Shown here: piece by piece, positions 32,501 through 44,500 of the stretch | Position numbering within the stretch: the first letter of the stretch is position 1 | How the letters are laid out: the number at the start of each line of letters is the position of its first letter | Origin: Luscinia megarhynchos | Taxonomy: Eukaryota; Chordata; Aves; Passeriformes; Turdidae | Direction: 5' to 3' | Length of the DNA stretch: 64,000 bases | NCBI GenBank assembly: GCA_034336665.1 | Contig: CM067592.1 | Coordinates: 45,909,761 to 45,973,760, forward strand | Notes under the pieces: model-generated | Seen by the model: the letters and a program-made list of their open reading frames with translations, nothing else | Databases searched by the model: none | What the model was told of the DNA's origin: nothing | Made by a program: the position numbers and the translations under genes

Positions 32501-33139
32501 AAATAATAATTATTATATGGCTGTTTGCTTGTTTGTTTGTTCCCTGTCCCCACAAACCCCCCATGTTTTTAACAGCTTATATTTAAGCATCAGGAGTAAG
32601 CACCAGGACTTCCAAACACAGAGGAAAGAGTACAGTGAGGAAGTGATTAACAACATTACTGCAAGAGAGGAACTCACAGTAGTGGAGAAGCAGGGTGTGT
32701 GACATTCACCTGTGGGTAATGCCAGCAAGAAGTGGAATACTGCTTTTAATGGATGCATGGAGGTCATACCTGTGACAACTACGGGCCACGTGGGCTGCAA
32801 AAATGGACAGCAAGGGCTTGGCACAATCCAGCTCCAGTAGACACGGCCTCTGCTTTTGAGGCTGCTGATAAGCAGACCTCTCCACGTCCGTGGGAGATGG
32901 AAGGCGGCTCTGAGGCAGCTCTGAGGCAGAATTAGGCTTTTCTGTGCTCTTCTCACGGTTATATTTGAATACTCATGTTTTGTAAGAGAAGCTTTACTTA
33001 AACAGTCCCACAGTTTCCATGCCCTACCCCCAGATTTCAAAGCCAAAAGAAAATTTTCAAGCATATGCTTCTTGAGGAAGACGTTTACTCTTTGCAATCA
33101 TTGCTTTTTTTCGGGGGATGACAAACACGGTGCCTCACA

Positions 33140-33460
33140 GCACACTTGCTGCCCTGCCTTGCCCCGCGGCGTCTGCAGCCTCACCCCCCGCCGGGGCAGC
33201 GGAGCTGCCTTTTGTGCCGCTGGTTTTTATTAGTTTTAAAATTTGCAACAGCAGCTAGAGAAGCTGCCAAATGCCGTGTCGGAGGCAGGTTTTAGGAGAG
33301 GTACGTGTGCCATCTAGAGGAAGCGCAGCCGCCGGAGGGGAGAAGAAGGGGGCGGGACGCGCTGCGGGCTCGGCGCGGCCGGGAGCGAACCAGGACCGGG
33401 GACCCGCAAAAACCCTGAGCAACCGGCAGCGATTCAGTCCCTTCGGGAAACCTCAGTAAA
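33140..33460. promoter_or_regulatory. Isolated CpG-rich patch
   Basis: About 320 bp with many CpGs (CCCCGCGGCGTC, CTCGGCGCGGCCGGGAGCG) stands alone in AT-rich DNA. A good donor-like site, GAGAG|GTACGTG, lies on the plus strand at about 33300. It could be the promoter and first exon of an unannotated transcript or a fragment of a GC-rich mobile element. No conserved coding sequence is recognised. Confidence 0.4.
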
Positions 33461-36400
33461 TGGCGTGCTGTATGAGCTTTCATGAGTAGACAGACAGTTC
33501 AGTAATGGCTGGTTGTGGGGGTGTTAGCATCCTGAGAGTAAGAGACAGAACCTCATAACCTCATTCCCTGTACCCCGGACCTTGTATGGTGGCAAAAAAT
33601 AATGCTTTTTCAGCTAGGACTTGTGCCAGCAAGATGAATCTGTGTGAAGTTATGTGCACAACGCTTCTTGTGGGTAAGAAACCCTCAAACACTGCAGGCA
33701 CGATCATTCAGGCACTGCTGGATCTGGGGAGCAGGGTTTCAGTGTGGCAGTCATCGCTGGCAAGGTCAGCTCTCTTCAAATCATGTGTTTCCATGAATTG
33801 ACCTTGTTAAAAGAAACTGTCCCATCCCGCGGCTTTAGACTAAAGTTGAGGGAGCAGAGAGGAAGTTAGGTCTTGTCAATTCAAAGTCTGCTAAGCACTG
33901 GCTCTCTGTGTACAAGCTGAAACACAGTGAAATACCGTGTGACTGCTGCGCAAAATGTACAGCCAGCCAGCCTGTCATATTCAATAACTTTCTCCTGAAT
34001 TTGCTGTCACATTAGAAGATTTCTAAATTGGGACTGTCTTGACTCAGTGGTTTAAAGAACTGAAAAATTTCCCCAAAGATCATTGTCATATTATCTGCAC
34101 AAAAAATCTAGCATAGTAGTTAATATGCAGTACTCTATTCACATTTTGAAATCGATCATTACTTCTCTGATAAGCAACCAATATTAGAGGATGACTAACA
34201 AGGGTCAGTGTATATTTAATTTGGTGGTTTTTTCAGTGATCTCATATGAATGACATCAGCCTCATGACAAGGGTTCCACATGAAAGGACACTTTATAACA
34301 TCTAGTGGCTGTTTGACACCATGAGGTTTCTAAGTGTTTACTGCAAATCGCAAACCAATGAATAACAAGGAATGTGAAGTACTTTGTCCTGTAAGTACTT
34401 CCCTTGCTCAGTGTTGGAAGCTGAGGAAGGCACAAAAACAGAAGGGCAAGCTCAGGTGACAACTCGTGACTCGTCTTCTAGTGCACGATATTTTCTAAGT
34501 GGTGCAAACGTGATGAAGCTTCTCCATCTGCATAAGAGAAGCAAACAACCTCCCCCTGCCCCCACCAATTCACTCTGCAGTGTTTAATGAGGTCACTGTG
34601 CACGGAGGGAGGCCAGATCTGTGGCTGCTCAGTGTCACCCTGTGCAGTAGCAAAAGTACCCACGTCTGGGGCAGCTGCAAGAAGCAATACTGGGCAGCTG
34701 TTCTTGAAAAAGCAGATACCTTGTGACAGCATCCTGGCATCCTAGGACACCTCTGCAAAGTGTCAAGTCCACAGACATACTTGCACCGCCTTGGAGCTAT
34801 CTGGCTTGCTCATCGAAGTCAGTGTGAAAGTGCTTTTCATTGCTAAGTGTTGCATTGTGCTGCTACTGTGTTCATTGCTTCTCATACCCATATAAGCTAA
34901 AAGCCGTGTAAGGCAAGGCAGAACATGTACACACAAGTGGTGCTTCCATGTATGCAGAGTCTCTTTTCTGTTGTGTGTAGGGGAGAGGTAAACTTCAGCT
35001 TCCCACTGCAGAAAAGAACATGACAAGGTGACAACATGACAAGATTCACATCTTAGAAGAGAATGTAGGATAAATCAACTTCTTAGAATATGAGTAGTCA
35101 AATCACAAGCAAAGGAGTCATCAGAAGATGAGGACGTGGCTACAACTCTGTATTTCTTCCCAGAACCTTTTTGTCAGATGACATTGTAAATGGAGTCATC
35201 TCCGGGTCAGGTTTAATATTAAAAATTAGATGAGGAGATGGTAGGGGGGTGGAGAGGGTAAAGGGGAACAGAGTGTCCCTTTCTCTTTTTAACAGACAGA
35301 AGGCTTTCCACACAGGGAAATGTGATTCTTCTATTGGCTCATCATGGGTCCTGCATCAGCAGGCAGAGTTTTCAACTGAATAATTTCGATCCTATATCTT
35401 TCTGGAGAGAAGACAGTTTTGATGTTGGTCAGCTCACTTCATTATTTCCGAGCACACTTCTGGGCCATTATGGAATTTTGCAGCCTAGAGGAGGTGCCCA
35501 CTTGGAACTGAGGTTGGAGTTTGGTTCTTTTTTGATTTGCAGTAACAAGAAAGACAAAGATTACCAGAGAAGTAAATTAAAATTGCATTCATTTTGAAGT
35601 CTACGTAATGCTCTCTATTTGTACCATGCTTGGTTCCAGCAAGCCAGACTTACTTCTGCAAGCAAGATATGTAGGGCCTTCTAGGACTGTAAAAAAATAA
35701 AAATTTCTGCAGGAAATGCTTTTTACAAGATCAGTGGTATAATTACCTATAGGTCTTCATGCATCTCAAAGGTAGATGCTTAGTTGAACCTGTATAAAAT
35801 AAAAATGTTTTCAAGGGTGTGCGACAGCTCCCCTTTAGAATACACAATGGCTGATCTTAAAAAAATCCTCAAAATTCACAGGGAAACACCATAAAGAAAC
35901 CAATGCTATAAAGCAGTCTTATCCACACAGACATCATACTTTACTTTCTATTCTGAAAAAGAACCTACTGCATACTATAATAAATAGGATTAAATATGAA
36001 AATCTACTATGGACAAAAATATTTATTTTTCCCTGACTGGTCATATTTAGCAACATGGGGTGGTTTAAAAATTATTAGACATTTAAGAAAAGAAAAAAAA
36101 TGGTCGTGCACCAAGTACCAAACTTAATATTAAACTCAGTGTATCTGCAAACTGTGACTAAAAGTGAAACATTTTTAAAATACCTCTCATAATGAAAAGA
36201 TTTGTTGTAAAATATGTCTTAGATGGCTTGAACAAAATGCTCACTATGTGTGAACAAAACTGCTTTATTCAGCAGTTGTACTCGGATTTAGCACTTGATG
36301 GGGTCGACACGCAGGACGAGTGAAGGATTTGACAGCAGGGGGGCTGGAATCCATAAGAAACACCTTTTTAATACAGGGAGTTACCATCACATGTGCTAAT

Positions 36401-39400
36401 ATTCTCATAAAAATGTGTTTAGAGTGCAAGATGTTGAGGAGAGATACTGGGTCACAAAGCTGCATGGCAGGTTCCACCTCTAGATTTGAGAGTTCCCTTT
36501 TGTTAAGTGATCACGCAGCACAGGGTGTTGTCTTCTCTCTTTCTGTCAGCAGTTGTATCCTACTGTGTTTCCTCATTCTTTGCTGATTTGTACATGCTCA
36601 GGGCTCCTGCAAAGTCAACCTCCAAGCACTCAGAAGAAAGATCAAATACCCCTACCAGATACTTTTGGAAAGCTTCACGTACCAATTTTGTTCCTGACTA
36701 CCCAGTGCGGGAGTCTATCTCACTTTTGCTCATTCATACTCAAAACACCTGAAGACAAAGAACTTAAAATTTGTCACAGTGAGTAGCAAACAAGAAAGAG
36801 GCTGCTTTTTACCTGCTTGCTTTGAAAGTCATCAGTTCATTTTTCAAAAAAAGCAACTTCCTTTTTAAAAACTTTCTTCTCACACAACCTTATTCTGAAA
36901 CTGTGTGCTTTTATCTCTATGATAGTTTCTTATCTTTTTTGCTGTTTTATTTTTTGTGAGACACATGGTGGTTCAGCTGGAAGGAGAGAAACTTCAAAAA
37001 CTAGAAACTAGATTATAGATCAAAATAACCCTAAATATTTCGAATTTCGAATAGCAAGTTTTGGCTTTTCTTTCCAGAGAAACAACTTTACCAGTTACTT
37101 AAAAAAATCTCCCAGTCTAACTTAAACCCCATTTTCTCACCCATTTTAGATACACCAGTAGTCTAGCCAGAATTGTTAAAAGCTGCATCACTCAGTGGGC
37201 AGATTATAATATGATTTACAGCAAACCCACCATCTTCTTCATTTAGGTGGCTTCAGTGGTGGTGAGTGGTACTTTTCGTGCATCTTTGTGTTGCTTACTG
37301 GCTGATGTACCCCAGTCAGAGAGATGGGAACTCGTATGTTCCCTTGTTTCTGTTGGCACCTGGGATTGCAATCACAGCTGAGTAAATACTGGCAATCTTG
37401 TTCTGGACCATTAGTTTTGTTGTATGTATATGCCAAGAAAAATCACTTAGTGTGGTGAGTAAAACGTGTCAAGGCTGTGCTTGTGTGTAAAGTGGAAGTG
37501 GCAGTGTCACCATAGAATGCCATGCACACCAACAAGTTGGTGTGAATTGTGGTGGAAGACAACACAGGCCTAGGTTAGGGGGCCTAGCTAGGGACCCAAC
37601 CCAATGTTTCCCACTTGCAGATTTTATCAATCACCTCTAAAGCATAAAGTTTGGGAAGACAGAGCCTACAATTGTGTTTCTCTGCTTTTTCTGTTTTTAA
37701 AGTTCCATAGACATATTTCTATGTGACAGAATAGGCAGCTTAAATAGAAAAAAGAAACTTTCAAAACCAACACATACTGTAGGAGCTTAGATCATTATTA
37801 TTTGTGGGTCATTCTTCTTGATTTTGGCATGAAAAAAGATAGCAATTAGATAATAATGAAACAAAGTCCACCAGCTGCTGGATGAAATTCAAGTCTTGCA
37901 GACTACTCTAACTTTCTGCAGCCTGGTGAAAACTGTGATCCTGTGAATCTAGAAATGATGTCAGACTTCCTAAGCAATAACACACATGCTGGAGGGAAAT
38001 GCACATCATCTTGACACAGCCCAGTGTGCTCCCATTTCCCAACAGCTGTCTGTCATTAGAAAATGAACACAGTAAGGTGTCATGGTCACTTCCGTGTCAA
38101 ATTTATGTTCTTGTGATGCTTGCTTACTCATTTTTTAGACTTAGAGGTTAAGATTAATGACCTTTGAGGTCCCTAACTGTTCCTATCTCCCAGCTCCTAG
38201 GTTCAATGACAGTGTCTCTGGTACTGAAAGGAAAAGCTCCGTCAGGAAAGGAGGCAGGTCTTAGATTCTTATTTCCATGAAGCAGAGCAGCATCAGTGGG
38301 AGAGACTGAAATGTTACAGGCTCTTTCACTTCTAACTTGTTTCTGATTTGTGGGGAAAACAATGGCATTTTTTCACATGTCTGAGGATCTTTATGAGGCT
38401 ATGATTTGTAAGCTGAAACAACAAGGTGTTCAAAAATAAGAGGACACTGATGCCCTGTAGGAGGGGTATGAACAACAGGGGCCAGCTTCAGTCAAAATAG
38501 CTTCTCAGATATCTCTACAGACTAAAGAATTCTTTTCCAGAAAAGAAAATTTAGTGCAAGTTATGTCAATAGAAGAAACATAAAATCAACAAAGGTGAAC
38601 TGAAATTTGGATTAGTAGTAATTCTGAAGTATAAATGCTTAAAATTACAAGAACTGATAATAAGGTTTTCTAGTACAGCAGAAACAGAGAGACTGAAAGC
38701 CAATTAGAGACTTTTTTAGCATATTGTAAGATAGAAACCCTGATACTGTACAATCATCCTTTCATTTTGCAATGTTTTTTTTCATGAGTAAGACTGTAGA
38801 CATGCTTACCATCTTCATGCAATAGAGGCATTGTGAAAGACAATTCCTTTGAAATAAATAGACACTCTGTTTAACTGTACATGTCAGGTAAGAAGACAAA
38901 AAAGATAGATAGGCATCGGGATGGAGTTTCAACTTGAGTCTATTCTTTGTTCAGTAGCATCAAACAAACCACTGAATTTGAATTAATTTTATTAGTTGCA
39001 TATGCTTGTTCTCATTCAAAGGAGTTGTTAGAAGGATTAGCAAGGAATTTAAAAATATTTTCACTTTCTCTGTGCTGAAAGACATGATTCTGGGAAGAGA
39101 TGGAGTTTTATCTCAAGATTTCTTTTCCGTAAATTTCCATGAGGAAATCACAACCTTCCCTAATTTTCTGGTCTATTGGGAAGACTCCAAACACCATTGG
39201 AGAAATAACCAATACTTCAGCAGTTTCTGACCAGATTTGTTGCTGAGCTTCACTGATTTATTTGTGCTCTGACTTGTTTCATACCATAACTGGGTCATAA
39301 TTCTTCATACAATTCCTTATGAAAGAATTACAAAATTCTCACTATAAAAGAGGAAATAGTCTTTTAGGTTACAGAACTCCAAAAGTTTCTCTCAGAAGGT

Positions 39401-40190
39401 TTGGGCATGAGATCAGATGTTCATACACCGGCTCTCAGCAATCAATCACCACATTTCCAATAAACTACAGCACCTGGGTGGTTTTACTGGAGTGCTCATA
39501 GCTGCACTGGTTTGCCTTGGCAGTGGTGGCATGCCAAATGGAATACAAAGGGACTGACTTCATTGTTACAGTCACAGCAAACACAAGATTAAGGGTATGT
39601 CTTCTCAATCCTTTCCCCTGTAACTTTTTGAAAACAGTAGTCATAAAAGGAATTGAAAGTTTGGGTATTGCAAGCTCTTGCCACCTATGGGTTCAGCATA
39701 GGGAGAGTTTTTATTCTGCTCTTCTGTCAGAGAAGAGGTTGTGCAGATGAGCCAGGCTGCAGTGTTGATTAACTGGTAAATCTGGAAAGAATGTAGTGTC
39801 AGTGCTTCACATGTCATGCAGCAAACAAGAAAGGGAGGGAGGTACCTGTCAGGTGATGCTACTGGAGAGGTTAAGCAATCAATACATCTCAGAGGTTACC
39901 ACGGATTAGCATGTACCAATGTGAAGAGCAAATTTTGCTTTCCATCTTCAGCTGCCACATAGATGAACCTGTCACCCTTTCTCATCTCCAAAGAATTTTA
40001 CAGCACCATGAATTCCTTCTCCTTCTTACCTGCTATCCCAGCTTCATTGCCATCTGTCATCACAGCTAAAAAAATTAGCATGTTATGAGCTGATCTTCTC
40101 CCACTGACAGACTAGGCAGACTGGGTTGAGGTCCAAAAATTTTGAGGTATATGTTTAGGCATAGCCATATAAACTTGAGGCAAATTAGGG
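33460..40190. other. Intergenic DNA, nothing recognised
   Basis: This is AT-rich sequence on both strands with only short open frames (under 100 codons) and none that I can assign to a family. No clear LTR, CR1 or RNA gene was seen. Confidence 0.55.
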
Positions 40191-40193
40191 TTC

Positions 40194-40720
40194 CATGGAA
40201 TCACAAAACCATAGAATGGTTTGGGTCAGAAGAGGTTTTTAAGATTTTGTAATTTCTTCTCCAGTCAGAGAAAGGGACACTTTCCACTAGACCAGGTTAC
40301 TCAAAACCACACCAAACTGGCCTTGAACACTTTCAGAGAGGAGGGATCTACAATTTCTCTGGGAAACCTGTGTCAGTATCTCACCACTCTCACAGTAAGC
40401 AATTTTCCCCCAGTAGCTAATCTACACCTACTGTCTTTCAGTTTAAAACCATTCCCCCTTGTCCTGTCATCATGCCCCTGTAAAATGGTCCCTCTTCAGC
40501 TTTTCTGTAGCCCCCTTTAGCCACTGGAAGGTGTCATAAGGTCTCCCTGGAACCTTCTCATCTCCAGGCTGAGCAATACAATTTTTTTCAGCATTTCCTT
40601 GTAGGAGAGGTGCTCCATCCCTCTGATCAACTTGGTGGCATCCTCTAGACTCTCCCCAGGCTGATGACCGTCTTACTTTGGGGGTCCTAGAATTGGAAGC
40701 TGTGTCTGGTTCTCATGTCT
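40194..40720 (-). mobile_element. CR1 retrotransposon, 5'-truncated, antisense
   Basis: The block begins CCATGGAATCACAAAACCAT and AGAATGGTTTGGGTCAGAAG. It continues through CCACTAGACCAGGTTACTCA, GGCCTTGAACACTTTCAGAG, CCCCTTGTCCTGTCATCATG and CTCCAGGCTGAGCAATACA. These are the standard avian CR1 3' UTR landmarks in antisense order. It is moderately diverged and non-coding. Confidence 0.9.
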
Positions 40721-41194
40721 GGTCTCATGTCTGATTCCCTTACTTACGCTCATTTAAAAATTTGATGAAATCTTGAATTGGAGTAACAGGATCCAAAACT
40801 TGAAATAGCGCTGCAAATTACCAGGGAATAGACCCAAGCACAAAAAATTTTCTTCTACATTTTAGAAGCAAAATGGTGACAGTTGCATTTTACATGTATT
40901 GAATATTGGACGTCTTTCCTGCATCATGATTTTATTTGCAATGTTATCTAACTTGAGTTTCGGGTTTTACACATGCTAATGCACAAATAATTTGCCTCAG
41001 GGGCAAAATGATAAGAGGTAAAAAGTGTATCTGAATTGCCAAACTCAGCATTACTGCTTTTAGAACTGTGTAGGGGAAATTTCTGTAAATTGTTTCCTGT
41101 TGTGAATCTGATGGGCTGTTGAATAGCATCAATGTATTCATTTTTCACTTTCAGGCGCTATGCTAACCTCTTTTATACAAACCGTGTTGGGAGA

Positions 41195-41545
41195 ACATGA
41201 GGAGGGAGAGGAGAGGAGAGGAGGAGGAGAGGAGAGGGAGGAGGGAGAGGGAGGAGAGGAGAGGGAGGGAGGAGGAGAGGAGGGAGGAGAGGAGAGGAGG
41301 GAGGAGAGGGAGAGGAGAGGAGAGGAGAGGAGAGGAGAGGAGGAGGGAGGGAGGAGGAGGAGAGGAGGGAGGAGGAGGAGGAGGAGAGGGAGGGAGGGAG
41401 GAGAGGGAGGAGGAGAGGGAGGAGGAGGGAGAGGAGAGGAGAGGAGGGAGGAGAGGAGAGGAGAGGAGAGGAGGAGGGAGGGAGGAGAGAGGAGGAGGGA
41501 GAGGGAGAGGAGAGGAGAGAGGAGGAGAGTATTTCTCTCCAAAAG
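41195..41545. repeat. Polypurine tract, (GGAGA/GGAGG)n
   Basis: About 350 bp of almost pure G and A on the plus strand are built from GGAGA, GGGA and GGAGG units. The complementary strand is pure polypyrimidine. Open frames through it (Glu-Arg-Gly or Ser-Pro-Leu runs) are composition artefacts. Confidence 0.95.
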
Positions 41546-41559
41546 CAACAGAATGTGGT

Positions 41560-44500
41560 CAAGCAAATATGGTCCCAGACACTGAGGGATGCCCTGATAC
41601 CTGTCTAGACCCAGAGGAATGAGCAGGGAGCCTTGCAGCCGAGGTGCTGGAGAGAGAAGGATGCATCCAAACCGTTCTAAAGGGAGGTCTAATGGTGACA
41701 TAATTGGAAGAACAATGTCTCAGCAAGTTCACCTCTAAGCTATGGTAGGCTTCAAATGCCATTAGAGAAAGGGCGGCTGAGACTGGTAAGACTGCGTCCT
41801 TTCAGATCTTCTTCCTCTGTTTACAAAAGAAAAAATAATCTGTTTCACAAAAGGTAGCCAGTTGTCACCAGTCATTGCTGGGCCAGTGATGATAGAGTAG
41901 TGCTCAGTCATTACTGGCCTCAGAGCCACTAAACCCCCGCCAAAAGCTTCACATGGTCAGGTGCCAGACAGGAAATTCACCAAAGCCAGTGAGTGACCTG
42001 GTAGGGCACCTCCGGGAAATATCTGCGGAAGAGGAAGTTTCGGAGGTAGAAGACTCTAAAAGCTACCAAACCACTGGAAAATGCACCTTTTCACAGTTCA
42101 CAGCCACAGTTTTCTCCTGGAATTAGACAAAGGACAAGGTTAGGTTAGGTGATACCTTTAAGGCTCTGTCTCTCTTCTTTCTCTGTCCAAATTCTGACCA
42201 GAAGTGTGAAAAACCAAAGTTCAACTCTTTTTTTCCTTCATCTGATTTTAACTCAATCTTGTAATAGGTATTTTTAATCCTTAAATATCTCTTTTTTAAT
42301 ATCCTCTGCTTTGTCCAAGATATGGAGAATCCCGATGCTGTCCCAACCTGTGTTCTTATTCCTGCTTCTGATACTGTGCCATATTTTGCTTCTCCAGGAA
42401 AAGGGTGAAAAACTGGAAAACATTGGTTGGCTTCTCTATTTTTCTGCTCTCTTTGCTGCTGTGAAATTAGCATTTCAGTATTAAATACCAACATTTTTAT
42501 TTAAACTGTGTTTTTTTTCCTGATGCAAACACCCACAGTTTGCATGCCTCCTATAAAGATACAGCTTCATCCCTTCTCCAGCACCACAGTAAATGTGTTG
42601 TAAGACTGTCTGAGGGAATTCTTGTAACGTTCCTGGATACATGTGATTAAATATGTCTGCCACAAAAGAGTTAACTTTCTCCTTCCCTATGCATATGCTT
42701 CTTCTGGGTCTTCTGGGGACTTCCTGAAGTCTGGATTCATTTTAGCTAGACTGATTTTTGTTTGCCGGTTTAGAAACACTGAGTCCTAAATCTTTGCTGA
42801 CTACAGGGTATCAGAAAGGAGGAAGAGCACCTGTTCATGTTTTCCCTAAAATATTCTTCCCTAAATGACTTGAATAAAGCTGCAGACTTTTAACAGCAAC
42901 AGAAGCAAGGACTCATGGCACTGTAAGCATTCAATGCTGGCTTGTGTTACCTGATGAGAAAACTCTTCTGAGAATAAACTGTGAGGTAGCCTTTTCATTT
43001 TTTTTTTTTGTTCTGGGAGAAAACCAGATGAAATATTTCTCATTTGTTTGCTTTCTAGGTATGTCTGCCATTACATTTTTGTTCCATTTTAAGAGCTAAG
43101 AAACTTCCAGTGATCTTTGCAAAATTAAAGATTTTTCCTGATAAAAGATACTTTAAAAACACTTTTAAAATAGAAGAGGTAAGTATATTTTATATAAATC
43201 TGCTGTGTATATTTGCACAGCAAGATGTGAAACGGGAAGTTGCAGAGGTGCATAGATTTAAAGAGATTTGCTCTTTAAAACATTGAATGGGAGAGCTCAT
43301 GGCCTGTTTCAGTCCTCTGTGTTTCAGTGAAGCTGTGCTTACTGACTGCCAAGACTGCAACCAGATGACCAGGCATTTTCTTTTACAATGCAGTTACTCC
43401 CTTCACTTTCTGACCTGTGCCCTGCACACAGCACTATCAATGTGGGACAAACCTGCAGTGCCATTATCCCTTCCTCATAAAGTGCTTTATGTAGATGCTC
43501 TTTCTAAACACAGGACAGTACAATGTCCATGCTACTCTTGGTAGACAACTCTAAAAAACAATCTTGTTCTCAGCTGAATAACCATCAGGCTTTTATTCCT
43601 GGTGACATGTTTTTCATACCAGGGTTGGTGTGCCCAGCCTCCCTGGCAGGACATCAGCCCTGGGAGAAGCTGTGAGTTTGCACCACCTTATTTGAGGAGC
43701 TATGCAAGCACAGACATTGTTTTGAGTAACTGGGCAGAAAGCTATGGGTAAGAAGGGAGGAGATGAGAAGGTAGGGGCTGGAATCTGTGGTAGGAGCACA
43801 CACAGTGAGGGCAGGAAGGCTATTCTTTCTGTTTTGCACATACTGCATTTATACAAGTGTGCCAATCACACCCACATCTCTGCCAGTTTAAAAAAACTCT
43901 CAAAACTCCCACCTGCTGACAGTTCCTTGGGACTGTAAAATAAAAAGCTGTCCCAACCTCCTCTCTCCAGAATCCATGTTGTCTGAGCTATGGGCTACTA
44001 TCCATGTTTTTTGAATTCCCCAGTACATACAATTTTACCCCAGAGTAGTAGAATTGGAGCATTTCTGGTCCTGGTCCCTCCTTTGCACTACTTCTCACTG
44101 TTTTATCTTGTTTCTTCTGCCTTTGTTGAGAGTGTACTAGCGGGCTTGACTTCTTTCCAGGAGATCTGAGCTGGAAAACATCCTTGAAAGGCTGTAGGGT
44201 TCTGACTCAGGGCTGGTGGCCACACCACTTTGCATCAGTGTTGACATTACCCAGGTAGATGGGTGGAAAATCACATCAGAGTGCTGGGCTGATACAAAGA
44301 CATGAGTTTTAAAACTATAAAAAACATTAGTCTTTTAAAATGGTGGTCTTCAAGGAAGAGTACATGACCTAACTTGTCTCCCTTAGGACAGAGACACGCA
44401 AAGACTAGAGCATGTAATTTCGGAGAAGTACCAGATCTCTCTGGCTTTGAGAGAAGATTGGACCATTTCTGTAACCCCACAAGCCTGAGTGGCTGCACAC

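Noticed and set aside
32304..32702. Asn-Ile/Asn-Ser and Ile-Thr/Ile-Tyr open frames
   Set aside because: They are simple translations of the hexanucleotide repeat.
41138..41701. Open frames of 129-187 codons on both strands
   Set aside because: These are low-complexity translations of the polypurine tract, with Ser/Leu/Pro or Glu/Arg/Gly runs only.
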